Notes: generated by a model not told the origin, from the letters alone. DNA of 64,000 nt from Elmis aenea (GCA_947652605.1 OX393581.1:12404640-12468639); one strand, 5' to 3'. Numbered from the stretch's first letter, positions 1-10,801 are shown. Numbers and translations are program-made.

Positions 1-521
1 GAGCAGTGAAAAATCGCAATTATCAGTAAAGACACTAGCCTCTGTGTTAACAGTAAAGTTAAACTTGCGGGATGTAAGTTGTTCTGACATGTGTGCGCTA
101 TTGGAAGAAGATTCAGCATTATGCAAAAAGATTCATACAACGGAAAAATATGATTTTAAGATTTAAGAGTTTTTTTAAATATTTTTTGTGTTATTAGAAT
201 CAGTATTAATTTTTTATATTATTCAAAAAATATTTAGCTGTTAGGTTCGTCTACATTATTTTTATTTTTTATGAAATAACTTGCTTGCACGCGCTGGAAC
301 TTTGGTGTTCCTTAGTGCACATATAAATAGTTCCATTATGATATATATGGCAAATAAATACTAATACCAATTACAAAATTTATGATTAAATTCTAATATG
401 GGATAATCGAGTGGAGACCACTCCAGATTTTTTTTGTTTTGTCGCAATACCAATCACCATATCCAATGGAATTCCATTCGTACTCCTTTTTCACTAAAAA
501 TAATTGGTCACCTTAGTTTAA
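1..521. other. Unassigned AT-rich DNA
   Basis: I see no gene or terminal repeat here. The stretch ends at a TAA trinucleotide that is the left target copy of the element beginning at 522. Confidence 0.5.
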
Positions 522-746
522 AGCCGCGTCCAGATTAGTGAACAAAACTGGGAACCCAACTTAAAGCAGACCACCATTTTAGCGAGCCTGCTAAAAAATA
601 CCAACACTTGGCGGGTCGCGGTTTTATTGCACTCCTGTGGTACTACACACACACCAGCGTAAAAAAGGTGAACCAGACAATCTGATCGCTGACACGCTTA
701 CATAATCGCCAGCCCCCATCGGCTGTCTTAATAGTGAACCTGAGGG

Positions 747-926
747 CAGTGCATGATATAAGCTACACAAGCTATAACTTAGAACCCCCACTTTCTTGGG
801 GGCCCCAAAAAAAAATTGTCTATCTACATATTTGGCATATTTGGCACTGACATATAATATCTGGACTTATAAACGGCCCCATATCTCAAATAGCTTAGGG
901 CCTTATCTAGTCTAAATCCGGCCCTG
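747..926. mobile_element. Small hAT-like MITE nested in the 522-2835 element
   Basis: A perfect 8-bp duplication, CCTGAGGG, flanks it at 739-746 and 927-934. The right end reads CCGGCCCTG, a common hAT terminus. The left end begins CAGTGCATGA, so the terminal repeats have decayed. It is too short to code. Confidence 0.55.
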
Positions 927-977
927 CCTGAGGGAGTGGTAAAAATGACGTACGTGCAACCGTTTGCTCGTTTTTCA

Positions 978-1503
978 TACAATTTGTCTCACAAGGTATG
1001 CCTTCGATAATTTTTACGTAAATCGAATGTTTAGGACATAAATTAAACAATTTTACCTATTAAAAAAAATTGTCTGCCTTCATAAACAGGATGTCCCAGA
1101 TATCGTGAACAGCATGGGGATCTCGTAAATGGTTAGAGATAAAGACTTGGTTAAATGAGTTAAAATGATCTATAATGCAAGAGCAAAATGGGTAAAATTT
1201 ATTAACAAATTTCATATCTACGCAAATAATGTCTAAAAATATTTTGAGTGCGATTTCAAATAAGCAAGTTATAAGCAAAAATTAAAAACCTGATGTGTTT
1301 TGTTTTTTATAGCGCAGAAACTATTAATATTTTTCATAGAATAATTGCCCTTAAATCATAGATCATTTTGACCCATTTAACCAACTCTGTACTTCTTATA
1401 TAATTTTTTTTTAAATCGGTAAAAGCATTTTATTTCGGTCCTAAACATTCGAATTATGTAAAACTTAGCGAAGGCATACCTTGTTCTTGTTAGACACCCT
1501 GTA
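978..1503. mobile_element. Foldback repeat with a TACAGGGTGTC-type right end
   Basis: Inverted arms share AAGGTATGCCTTCG and GAATGTTTAGGAC (about 993-1036 and 1438-1491). The right end is GACACCCTGTA; the left end is degraded (TACAATTTGTC). Inside, at 1088, a second terminus of the group (ACAGGATGTCCCAGATATCG) begins, related to those at 49065 and 51675, so this may be a composite. Confidence 0.5.
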
Positions 1504-2181
1504 TTAGTTGGAGTGCACCGTGCAAATAAGTCCCTGCTAGCGGCTGCTTCATATATTTATATCCACTTTGCCTTAAAAAATCGAAGCAAAACAAATGTAA
1601 AAATACGCGAAGACAATGGCAGCAAACTAAGTTAATGCTTAGATCATATAAACTACATGGATAACACTACCACAATGCAACTATGTTGTACACATATCCC
1701 AGACGTACAATTATACTGCATCTCCTTCTAACACATATGAAAGTATATTTCTATCTCGCTTTTCGGCCCCACCGAGTAAAATCGTGTGCGTTACTATGGT
1801 CACGCGCGAAATTTGAACTAAAGCGTTATTTGAACTACTAGTAGATGCAATGTACTCGGATGTTTCCGTGTCAAATATGGGAGGATACAATAACATTAGA
1901 TCAGACTTAGTAAGTTTTATTGAAGTACAGTAAACACCGCCTATTAGAATCAATTGATTCAATTAAACGACGATTTTAATAGCAAAAAATTCTAAATGTC
2001 ATTCACGCGTCAGTCGCTAGAATAGGCTAGGTAGGAAGTACGTTACAGTTATTATCACGGTTGCGCTACGATGACAGCGGGCGCGGGGCCAAAACAAAGA
2101 TAGCGTATATTGGGTCCACATAATATAGAAAGAGATAGGTTTAAAAAGGCACGTTGTACATGTCGGCAACATTGTCTTAAC

Positions 2182-2339
2182 TATGGGTCAATCTAAACAG
2201 ATGAATCTTCCTTAGGTGTAAACAAATTTTACTTTGGTTACCTTTGTTAATAACAATCATAATCTCAGGAGCAACAATGGTAACCACAGCAAAATGTGCT
2301 TACACCTAAGGAAGATTCATCTGTTTAGATTGACCCATA
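2182..2339. repeat. Hairpin with two perfect 40-bp arms
   Basis: The left arm (2182-2222) and right arm (2300-2339) are perfect inverted copies, starting TATGGGTCAATCTAAACAG. The roughly 77-bp spacer holds a weaker inverted pair around GGTTACC and GGTAACC. Such perfect arms suggest recent insertion or homogenisation. No coding content. Confidence 0.85.
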
Positions 2340-2838
2340 TTCCTATGGTGTTGTGTTATTCATGTAGTTTATATGATCTAAGGTTATATGCTAGTAGGTT
2401 GGTGTTCCAAGCATTATTTTTCAATACATATTTTATTAAAATTTTCCTTATGTGATAGTCGCGATAAGGGTCGATCAATTTTACAACGGTTTACACTTCA
2501 TGACGAAACAAATTAACAGTTTAACACTATCTATCAAAACGACTTTTTGATAAGAGAGTACAAAAACTAGCTGTGATACGGCTGAGCCGTCCGAGATGTC
2601 CACATTTACACACGCGCATGCATGGTTCGTCGAAATACCGACAATTGGCGGATCACAGTTTTGCTTCACTCCTACGTTACAGGCGCGCTAAAATATTGCA
2701 AAACTTTGTTGGCTTTGCCGTTCAGTCTGCTTTTTTGTTCGTTGGTCGTATTAAACTATTAAGAGGCAGGCTCACTGAAATGCTGGACTGCGCTATGTTC
2801 GGTTCCCACTTTTGTTCGCTAATCTGGACGCGGCTTAA

Positions 2839-3250
2839 AATACCTGTAAAAAGTAAAAATACTGCAAATTTTTGCGTCTAACAATGTTACAACTTGAAGA
2901 GTATTACACCATTATCGGTCCTAAAGTTGTGGATACTTACAGAATGACAATCGAAGCGTCAGATATGTCAGATATAAAGGCAAGATGACAACTTTTTTTC
3001 ATTTGATATCAAGTAGCCAAATACAGATAGTGTCAAAACATTAAAAAAACATCAAACATTTGCAAACGTTCATCAAATATTGTGTTGTCAAAATTTTTTG
3101 TGTTATTTTACGAACATAAACTTATCCAATGACCTAATAAAAAACCTATTAAACGCAATATCATACTATTGTCGCAGACAATCAACGGCCAGTAAAAGCA
3201 GTAGCTACTTTTATTAAACCAGGCAATTCATCAATAAGTGAAACTACAAG
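2839..3250 (+). promoter_or_regulatory. Conserved upstream block of the first CoA-transferase
   Basis: This block recurs, inverted, at 16725-17220 upstream of the second gene. Conserved parts include CTAAAGTTGTGGATACTTAC, CAAATATTGTGTTGTCAAA and a nearly identical stretch over 3130-3230 containing GTCGCAGACAATCAACGGCC. Since it was copied with the gene and parts stayed similar, it probably holds the promoter and 5' leader. I could not place a TATA box or start site. Confidence 0.5.
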
Positions 3251-4675
3251 ATGGCTCTTGTAAGGTATCTAGGATTTTCAACGGTAGGAGATATTGTTAA
3301 AACTGTTGTTTTATCCGCTCCGAGAACTTTTTTTACATATACAAGGGAAATAGGGCAACCCATTAAGGGAAAAACTCCCAAAATGGTTAACAACCCACAA
3401 GAAGCGTTTGATATGCTCCAATCTAATATGACCATTTACATACAAGCCGCCGCTGCCACGCCCCTGATAATGTGCAAAGCAATGACAGAAGTTGGGAAAA
3501 AAAAGGGCCTTAAAAACATCATGGTCTGTCACATGCATACTGAGGGACCAGCAGAATATGCCAAGCCAGAATATAAAGACATTTTTCGATCAAATTCGTT
3601 TTTCATGGGTGGAAACGTTCGTTCAGCAGTGGCAGAGGGACGAGGAGATAACATACCCATTTTTCTGAGTGAAATTCCTCTACTATTTACAAAAAAAATT
3701 ATAAAACCCGATATCGCTTTAGTACACTTATCACCTCCTGACAAACATGGATATTGCAGCCTCGGAACAAGCGTGGATTGTGCAAGAGCCGGCGTTCAAC
3801 ATAGCAAGTATGTAGTCGCTCAAATAAATAAGAGAATGCCCAGAACCTTCGGTGACGCAATTATTCACGTCAGCCACATAGACGTAGCTCACAACATTGA
3901 TCAAGCGTTACCATCACACGGTGGAAAACCACCTACCCCTGTTGAAATTCAAATTGGAAAAATTATTGCTGAAAATCTCGTAGAGGATGGCGCTACATTA
4001 CAGATGGGTATTGGAAGTATTCCCGATGCGGTATTGGCCCGTTTACATAACCATAAAGATTTGGGAATCCATTCGGAAATGTTTGCTGGTGGTGTCGTCG
4101 ATTTAGTCGAAAGCGGATGCGTTACAAACGCAAGGAAAACAATGCACAGAGGTCGGATTGTTGGGTCGTTTTTAATAGGAACCCAGAAACTGTACGACTT
4201 TGTCGATGATAACCCTTTTGTAGAGATGTTGGTTGTTGACTACGTAAATCACACAAAAGTAGTTGCAAGCCAGCCTAAAATGACAGCTATCAATTCTTGT
4301 ATCGAAGTTGATCTGACTGGACAGGTCGTGTCAGACTCTATTGGTACAAAGTTTTATTCCGGATTTGGAGGACAAGTCGATTTTATAAGAGGCGCTGGAG
4401 AATCACTAGATGGTAAAGGAAAGCCTATAATAGCATTGCCTGCTGCGACCAGGAAAGGTAAAAGCAAAATCGTTTCTGTTTTAAAACCTGGAGGAGGAGT
4501 TGTAACAACCCGTGCTCATGTTCACTACATTGTGACGGAATATGGTATAGCCTACTTGTTTGGCAAAAACATAAGACAGAGAGCGCATGCTCTTATTCAA
4601 ATAGCTCATCCTGACCATCGAGAAGCACTTGAAAAAGCGGCATACGAACGACTTAAAGTAAAACCATCTCCTTAA
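3251..4675 (+). CDS. 4-hydroxybutyrate/acetate CoA-transferase-like protein, copy 1
   Basis: The 474-residue protein matches the animal acetyl-CoA hydrolase/4-hydroxybutyrate CoA-transferase family along its length, including the C-terminal KPSP-type end. Such enzymes move CoA between acyl-CoA and a carboxylate acceptor, usually in mitochondria. Landmarks: an N-terminal region (residues 1-30) that could act as a mitochondrial leader; HMHTEGPA near 94-101; SPPDKHGYCSLGTSVD at 161-176; the glycine motif GIGSIPDA at 253-260; the expected catalytic glutamate E276 in GIHSEMF; FGGQVDFIRGA at 372-382; and AHVHYIVTEYGIA at 422-434. The ATG at 3251 follows AACTACAAG and aligns with the paralogue start. 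There are no introns and no frameshift, so it appears functional. An AATAAA lies about 100 bp past the stop. True substrates are not deducible from sequence. Confidence 0.93.
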   Translation: MALVRYLGFSTVGDIVKTVVLSAPRTFFTYTREIGQPIKGKTPKMVNNPQEAFDMLQSNMTIYIQAAAATPLIMCKAMTEVGKKKGLKNIMVCHMHTEGPAEYAKPEYKDIFRSNSFFMGGNVRSAVAEGRGDNIPIFLSEIPLLFTKKIIKPDIALVHLSPPDKHGYCSLGTSVDCARAGVQHSKYVVAQINKRMPRTFGDAIIHVSHIDVAHNIDQALPSHGGKPPTPVEIQIGKIIAENLVEDGATLQMGIGSIPDAVLARLHNHKDLGIHSEMFAGGVVDLVESGCVTNARKTMHRGRIVGSFLIGTQKLYDFVDDNPFVEMLVVDYVNHTKVVASQPKMTAINSCIEVDLTGQVVSDSIGTKFYSGFGGQVDFIRGAGESLDGKGKPIIALPAATRKGKSKIVSVLKPGGGVVTTRAHVHYIVTEYGIAYLFGKNIRQRAHALIQIAHPDHREALEKAAYERLKVKPSP

Positions 4676-4775
4676 TTTTAATGTTAAAGAGATAAAAGAC
4701 GACAAGTTAACAAACGGATTGATTGTCTTAGGCAGTAGGTGATATTATGTTTAAACAAAATTAATTGTATGCACA

Positions 4776-4781
4776 AATAAA
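4776..4781 (+). promoter_or_regulatory. Candidate polyadenylation signal
   Basis: AATAAA lies about 100 bp after the stop codon of the first CoA-transferase gene. The position fits a short 3' UTR, but the surrounding DNA is AT-rich, so chance is possible. Confidence 0.45.
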
Positions 4782-4908
4782 TTATTTAAAGCAATTATTT
4801 TGTCAATGCTTAAATTTTAAAGGTTTTTATATTTTAAACGTTTCAATTTAAAGTCAACTTGCAAGCAATTTTAAGTACTGAAAGTAGATTAGGATTTAAA
4901 ATGTATGT

Positions 4909-7250
4909 ACGGAGTGTTTCTAAAATATTGCAAAAAATGCGGGAGGTGATGCCTTATCGAAAATTAAGGGGAGTCTTTTATATAAAATTTTTTTCTTAGA
5001 CGTCATCTTTTGGAGTTACACCCCCCTAAAGGGGAGCTGTAAAATTAGGTTTTTATTTAATTTCTTAAATTTGGATATACAGGGTGTCCCCGTTATCACC
5101 GCGAATATTTTAAGTGTTGATAGAGGACCTTTTTCTAAGAAAAAATTTCAAGTAAAATTTTTTCCTAGAATCAAATGTTAAGCTGATATCAACACTTACT
5201 TGATTTTTTTACACTTCTGTATTTATAAGACTCTGTAGCCGAAAATATCAATTTTATCGTAAAATACCTTGAGGCTTTTTAATAGAGCATGAAATTCTCT
5301 ACAAAATTAGTTTTATTTATTTTTTGTCTACAGGCAATGGTTTTAGAGTTATAAAGCAGTTGGTACAAAAAAATGTAAAAAATGTAAAAAATTTAATTGT
5401 TTCTTAGACTTTGCAACCGCTGTATCTTTAAAACGAAAGGTTGTACAAAAAAACCGACGGCCCATTCTGGATAGCAAATTTTATGGACTACAACTTTGGT
5501 TTAGTGAAATGTTTTGAAAATCAGACCGATTTTCCGGAAAAGCTGAAAATAAGGAATAGAGTGCAAAAACAAAATTTCCTACAAATATTGTTTTGTATTT
5601 AAAATGCTTTTAAAGAGAGTGCGATTACGTAATTGAATGATGGAGGTCATTTTGAACACTTATTGAAGTAATTTTGTGGTTACATGTTAATTTTATTGCG
5701 TCCAGATGGATTTGCATTGTTTTGCATTTTATCGTTTTCGATAAACAAAAACTCCCGGTAATTATGATATTTTGTATTTAAAAATGCCATAGCATTGGCA
5801 ACATTCATAAAATTATGTATCTCATCAGTTTCAAAGCTTTTTATGAAGTTTGAAATTCTTCAGAAAACCACCCCTTAGATATCATTTTTTTTAAGGAGCT
5901 AACGAACAAATTTAACAAAAAATTGTAAAATTGCATATAAATAAGTTATGTAAATTTTTAAAAACGCCGCATCTCTTTAACGAAACGTCGTAGAGCAAAA
6001 CGGATGCCTATTGCGGATAAGGCATTTAACGGACTACAACTTCGGTAAATATGTTGTTCAATAAAACTAAACGTATCATAGAAATGTTTATAATAGTGAA
6101 AAAGGTGAGAAAAAAAACGATAACATGCAAAACAATGCAAATCCATCTGGACGCAATAAAATTAACATGTAACACAAAATTACTTCAATAAGTGTTCAAA
6201 ATGACCTCCATCATTTTCAATCACTTAATCGCACTCTCTTTAAAAGCATTTTTAAATACAAAACAATATTTGTAGGAAATTTTGTTTTTGCACTCTATTC
6301 CTTATTTTCAGCTTTTCAGGAAAATCGGTTTGATTTTCAAAAAATTTCACTTGACCAAAGTTGTAGCCCATAAAATTTGCTATCCGGAATGAGCCGTCGG
6401 TTTTTTTGTACAACCTTTCGTTTTAAAGATACAGCGGTTGCAAAGTCTAAGAAACAATTAAATTTTGTAAATTTTTTACATTTTTTTGTACAAACTGCTT
6501 TATAACTCTCAAACCATTGCCTGTAGAAAAAAAAAATAAAACAAATTTTGTAGAGAATTATATGCTCTATTAAAAAGCTTAAAGGTATTTTACGATAAAA
6601 TTGATATTTTCGGCTACAGAGTCTTATAAATGCAGAAGTGTAAAAAAATCAAGTAAGTGTTGATATCAGCTTAGCATTTAATTTTAGGAAAAAATTTTAC
6701 TGGAAATTTTTTCTTAGAAAAAGGTCCTCTATCACCACTTAAAATATTCGCGGTGATAACGGGGACACCCTGTATATGATTACATTGTTTTTAGCCTTTT
6801 AAAACGAACCTTATGATGCGTCTAAATTTAAACGTTTTCGTGTTATCTACATTTTTGAAAATATTTCTAGTTATCAGCACTTTCATAAATTTTGAAGGCA
6901 GAACTCATCGATGCATCGTAGGTTATTGCCACCAATTTATGGTTGTTCCTACTTCTCTGCTTCCTTTTGGTTTATCCTGTCTTATCATCTTTGGTCATCC
7001 TTGTTGTTCCATCTTGTCTTTTTTATATTTCTCTCGATTTCCTTATAAATATTCGCGGTGATAACGGGGACACCCTGTATGTAGGGAAATGATATTTGGT
7101 ATATCTTTTATACTTATTAAAAGGTTTCCCATAGTAATATTTCAGTCATCTCCCACCTTCACAGGGGGCTGAAAAGTGCGACCCCTGTTGGTTTTTGTAT
7201 CAGAACTTTTTGGTGGGTTAAAATTTTGCAATTAAAAAAATCTTTTTATA
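4909..7250. mobile_element. Repeat family A, copy 1 (left half, split by a foldback)
   Basis: The parts 4909-5079 and 7078-7250 together match the left half of the family-A palindromic MITE seen at 28749, 55925 and 61434. Shared landmarks are CTTATCGAAAATTAAGGGG, TTGGATAnnTGTAGG, TCTCCCACCTTCACAGGGG and TTTTTGGTGGGTTAAAATTT. The split falls exactly at a TA that is duplicated by the element at 5080-7077. The right half of A is missing. Confidence 0.75.
5080..7077. mobile_element. Very long foldback element (family B), TA-flanked
   Basis: Two inverted arms of about 660 bp (5080-5745 and 6110-6772) match almost throughout, with a spacer of about 365 bp. Outer ends read CAGGGTGTCCCCGTTATCAC and its complement. 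A third copy of the same terminus, without an arm, lies at 7047-7077 and, not the arm end at 6772, is what joins repeat A, with TA on both sides. The spacer (5965-6060) holds a more diverged piece of the arm. Any transcript crossing it would fold into a long duplex. No convincing protein. Confidence 0.8.
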
Positions 7251-8811
7251 TTTATGACATATAAACAACCAGAGTTCTTAAAAAACATATTTACTTCTTT
7301 TAATTTTTTTTATATTTTTTTACGGAAGTTCAAGTGACTTTAGACCAACAGCATTTCATTAAGAAAAATAAACGGGTTTGGGGGACCGCAAAACGTGTAG
7401 GTATATCCGTCGAAATCTAGAATTCAAAAGTTCGTACGGAAAAGATAAAATTATAACTTTCTTGTTTTTATCTTTCAGTTGTTTCAAAATTACCGCTGCC
7501 TACCTTCATAGCCTACTCAAAAATATTACGTTGCCCTAGTAGGTAATTTTTAATAAAATCGCGATATCTCGAAAAATATCAGTTGTAGTTAGGAAACATA
7601 GTAAATGTTTTTAAAACACAATCAACTTTTCTACAAGACTATGTAAAAATATATAGGGTGTTATATTTAAAAAAATTAAGTTAACGACGTTTAAAAAGTT
7701 TGACCAACCGTAAAAAAAATCCCTGTATACTATTTTTTAAATGCAGCTAGCGCAAAGTGTTAATTAATCTATTGTCAATCTAATTTGCAAACGAAATTCT
7801 ACTGCTTTTTTAAAGAAATTAAATGTTTAAAAAAAGTGCTGTATCGCTCAAAATTTTCATAAAAATGTAAAATTTATGAAAACGGTTGACCTTAGACCTA
7901 TAAAACCTGATATATTTTTATAGTAAATTTTAAGAGGATTCCAAAATATATGAATATACAGGGTGTTCTATTTAAAATTAAAATTTTAATGTTTAATTCC
8001 GTTTCCGGTTGACCGGAAGTCCTCAGTATTTTATCGAATCCGAAAAATACGATAACGCATAGATACAAAATTTTATTGTAGTATCTTTAATGATGTTTTA
8101 GATATTTGTCTGTTTCCATACTTTTGCGCATTCCTATACAGGTACACTTGTAACATTGATAACATTGGTTTGGCCTGTTTCGCCTGTTTCTTGATTAGGT
8201 TAAATTAAACTATGGTTTGCTGGTTTCAAACAGGTTTATTTTTATTTTTATCTATTAAAACGTACCACACGTTTCGCTGAAACTAGGTTTTTTTCAGCAT
8301 CCTCATGGCTAAAAAGTGTGTTTTTTTTATTATACAAAATTATTTTTTAGAATTAGTTTACAAAGTAATTTACAGTGAGCTAAAATTTACAATTATTTCT
8401 TAATGATACTTACATGATTTAATGATGATGAAAAATTATTTTCGATAATGTTGAAATAATTGATAAGTTAAAATTTTGTTAATGTTGAAAAATATTGTTA
8501 AGGTTGAAATTGTTAAAATTGAAAATTAAAATGATTAAGATATTATATTCTCAAAGAAGATTGCTAAGAAAATCGTTTGGGTAGCAATATCTTTAAGTCG
8601 TAATTTTTAACAAGGATATCAGCAAGAATGTGTGTACCTAATTTGTATTCTGTAAAAAACGTGCTAACAAGAATTGCTAAAGTTTTGTCTAGCAATTCAT
8701 GTTAAATAAAATCGTTAACAACTGTCAACTTTAAAGGAATTTTGTAACTTCGATTTTTTTTTCTTCTGTCATTCTGTAAAAGTCATTGCTGTCGTTTTAA
8801 AAAATGGATAA
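7251..8811. other. Repeat debris without a gene
   Basis: Contains internal-type termini of the CAGGGTG group near 7650 and 7957 (TACAGGGTGTTCTATTTAAA), a hammerhead-like motif at 8258-8308, and at 8560-8710 a repeat whose inverted copy is at 29715-29790. No open reading frame stands out. Confidence 0.5.
8258..8308 (-). ncRNA. Degenerate hammerhead-ribozyme-like motif
   Basis: On the minus strand the order is TGAGGA, a 7-bp helix GCTGAAA/TTTCAGC with an A-rich loop, then GAAAC, then CGT...ACG. This matches a hammerhead core (CUGANGA, helix II, GAAA, helix III) except that C3 is A. Penelope-like retroelements are known to carry such motifs in their repeats. Downstream ACGTTTTAATAGATAAAAA resembles the tail following the motif at 9731-9773. 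Activity is doubtful because of the core change. Confidence 0.35.
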
Positions 8812-9204
8812 AGGTCAATACACATTATAGGTACGCTCTCGCTCCAGTCGCGGTCCACTCTCGCTCCACTCCCGGTCTCGAAAAATTCGATTGCATGTAA
8901 TTAAATGTGGCCGTTCACACTATAGGTACGCTCTCGCTCCAGTCGCGGTCCGCTCTCGCTCTACTCCCGCTCCAAAATGCAACGCATTCTATTTGGTGAG
9001 CGTTACGTCAGTGCGAACAGATTGTGGCATTATATATATTTTTGTTATTTAGTAGTAATTTTTAATTAAAATGGATTTTAACAAAGCAGATTTGTACGAC
9101 ATGGAAGGAAGAAAAAAAAAACTGAAAAGGCGTTAAAAAAGTCTGGAAAATGCATACAAATTTTTTTAATAATATAATATTCATCACTATTAAAAGATAT
9201 TGGT

Positions 9205-9335
9205 AACGTAATTTTGCAAATCGTATTTATTCGCCATGAAACAGAACCAGCATCGCAATTAAAGGATCTTGCAAACGTGTCTCTTACTTCAAAAGCTGCA
9301 GTTAGTTGTAGAATTTCCTTCTTCTCTCGGTAAAT
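9205..9335 (-). pseudogene. Harbinger transposase C-terminal remnant
   Basis: A minus-strand reading has AAFEVRDTFARSF followed by GSVSWR, which resembles the C-terminus of Harbinger transposases (A..VRD.F..YF...GSVPW). It is short and broken, in the same orientation as the N-terminal piece at 10299-10532. Confidence 0.45.
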
Positions 9336-9659
9336 GTCTTAAAATTTCTGTGTTGGTTGTGGTCAATAAATTGTAAATTGTAAATTTTTGTGTTAACATG
9401 TCGAATGGATTTTTAACCATTCTACGTGCACGCGATAATCTTTAATTAAAATTTCTTCTTTCGATTTTATTTTTAATTTGTAGTGTAGGATGGCCTTATC
9501 ATATTATATATTTTTTCAATAGCAAAGCTGGATCAGCGATAACAAAGGGTGCTGATTTGTTTAGTTCCTGTAAGAGGTTTATCTTCAGGTACATCAAGAG
9601 TTTTAAGAGTACCATTTTGTAAAAGTTCCTCAAGATTTGATGAAGCAAATATACCCCTA

Positions 9660-9848
9660 GTTTCGATATCAAAGAAATAAAAACTCTGGATTAACTGGAA
9701 CAGTATCTTTATTTTTTACGTTTTTAATCTGACGTTTCGCTCATAATTTTATGAGCTTCTTCCTCGAAACGTCGGATTAAAAACGTAAAAAAATAAAGAT
9801 AACCGTTCCAGTAAATCCAGAGCTTTTATTTTTTCGATATCGAAACTA
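9660..9848. repeat. Inverted repeat of about 75-bp arms with a ribozyme-like centre
   Basis: The arms run from TTCGATATC at 9660 to GATATCGAA near 9843 and share ACTCTGGATT, TATCTTTATTTTTTACG and TTTTTAATC with few mismatches. The centre (CTCATAATTTTATGAG) is itself a palindrome. It may be two opposed tails of a Penelope-like element. Confidence 0.75.
9731..9773 (-). ncRNA. Second degenerate hammerhead-like motif
   Basis: On the minus strand: CGAGGA, then helix GCTCATAA/TTATGAGC, then GAAACGTC. This has the order of a hammerhead core, but U4 appears deleted (CGAGGA for CUGAGGA). The following sequence is laid out like that after the motif at 8258-8308 (GAAACGT, ACGT, A-rich, CTGTT), suggesting a common origin. 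Confidence 0.3.
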
Positions 9849-10298
9849 ATACAATAACGGACGTTCATATTATTATTACAATTATACCACCACCACTACT
9901 CCATCCACAGTGGCGGATTTATGATTTTTCCGCCTGTTAGCTAATACATTTTCGCCACCCTATAATTTTTTTATATATAAACTTAAAAAAAAGTTCTCGT
10001 TTTTGTTTGAAAAAGTTTTCTATTCCATATAAAACTATAATGGTTTTTCCTGCTGTGTTTTTGGGCCTCCAAAAACCGGAGAGTTGGTGAATTTTACCTT
10101 TCTATTTTCGTATAGGTCGGTACCTCATAAGTAAATATCTATATCTGAGTGTTTGATAATTCTTAATATCAACTTATTAATTTTTTTAATTATTTGGACG
10201 GATTTAACTTTATTTGCTGACCCATAAAATTTGCCGACGTAGGCTATATATAGCCTATCAAGTCTTGTGATAAATCCGCTTCTGTCAATCCATATGAA

Positions 10299-10532
10299 TC
10301 AACACGAACGACGATTTTGTAATTTGCATTTATCTCTAGAAATCCTAAAATATTGCGAGAATTTCGTATCATCAGCTGCCAAATGCGGAAAGAAAGTGTA
10401 AAATTCTCCTTCCAACTTTCGACGCTTTAACAAAGGATGTACCCATTTTCTTATCTTTTTGGTATGCTTTTCATCTGCATCAAGCAATAACGCCACTATA
10501 AAAAGGTCTTTATTGCTTAAATTTGCAGCCAT
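10299..10532 (-). pseudogene. Harbinger transposase N-terminal fragment (77 codons)
   Basis: The open frame contains WVHPLLKRRKLEGEF near residues 31-45 and FPHLAADDTKFSQYFRIS near 48-65. This is the conserved N-terminal signature of insect Harbinger/HARBI1-type transposases (WVHP....R...GEF..LF..L..D..KF..YFRMS). The frame ends after 77 residues, so the nuclease domain is absent. It lies just inside the right TIR of the 8812-10734 element, in the sense expected for its transposase. Confidence 0.75.
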
Positions 10533-10801
10533 GTATTCATGTATACACTGTAGCGAATGAGTACTGACCGCTACTGGAACGCGGCTGGAACGCGGCTGAC
10601 ATGCGTCTGGCTTGCGTCTAGCTTGCGCCTAGCTTGCGGCTAGAGCGCGGCCAGTGTGAATACACTGGACCGGGAGTGGAACGAGAGTGGACCGCAACTG
10701 GAGCGGGAGCGTACCTATAATGTGTATTGACCTTTAAGAACAAAAAAAAATGAGGAAAACGGGCAAATCAAGAGCAAATGATTAATTACATTACTTCTAA
10801 T

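Larger units (their letters stand above)
522..2835. mobile_element. PIF/Harbinger-like element with 2.3-kb span, non-autonomous
   Basis: The ends are inverted repeats: AGCCGCGTCCAGATTAG at the left and its complement at the right (2819-2835), with further inverted similarity for about 60 bp inside. Both ends are flanked by TAA (519-521 and 2836-2838), the 3-bp TWA duplication typical of PIF/Harbinger. Two subterminal blocks (about 600-650 and 2637-2690) are related in direct orientation. No transposase is visible. Two younger insertions (747-926 and 978-1503) and a hairpin (2182-2339) lie inside. Family assignment rests only on the target duplication and termini. Confidence 0.6.
8812..10734 (-). 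mobile_element. PIF/Harbinger element with transposase remnants
   Basis: Terminal inverted repeats begin AGGTCAATACACATTATAGG and extend about 65 bp through CGCTCTCGCTCCAGTCGCGG; the element is flanked by TAA (8809-8811 and 10735-10737). The left end carries a second, tandem copy of the TIR core at 8925-8980. Two minus-strand pieces resemble the N-terminus (10299-10532) and C-terminus (9205-9335) of Harbinger transposase; the catalytic middle is gone and an unrelated inverted repeat (9660-9848) occupies it. The right subterminal region (10565-10650) is made of CTTGCGNCTAG-like short repeats. Confidence 0.85.
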
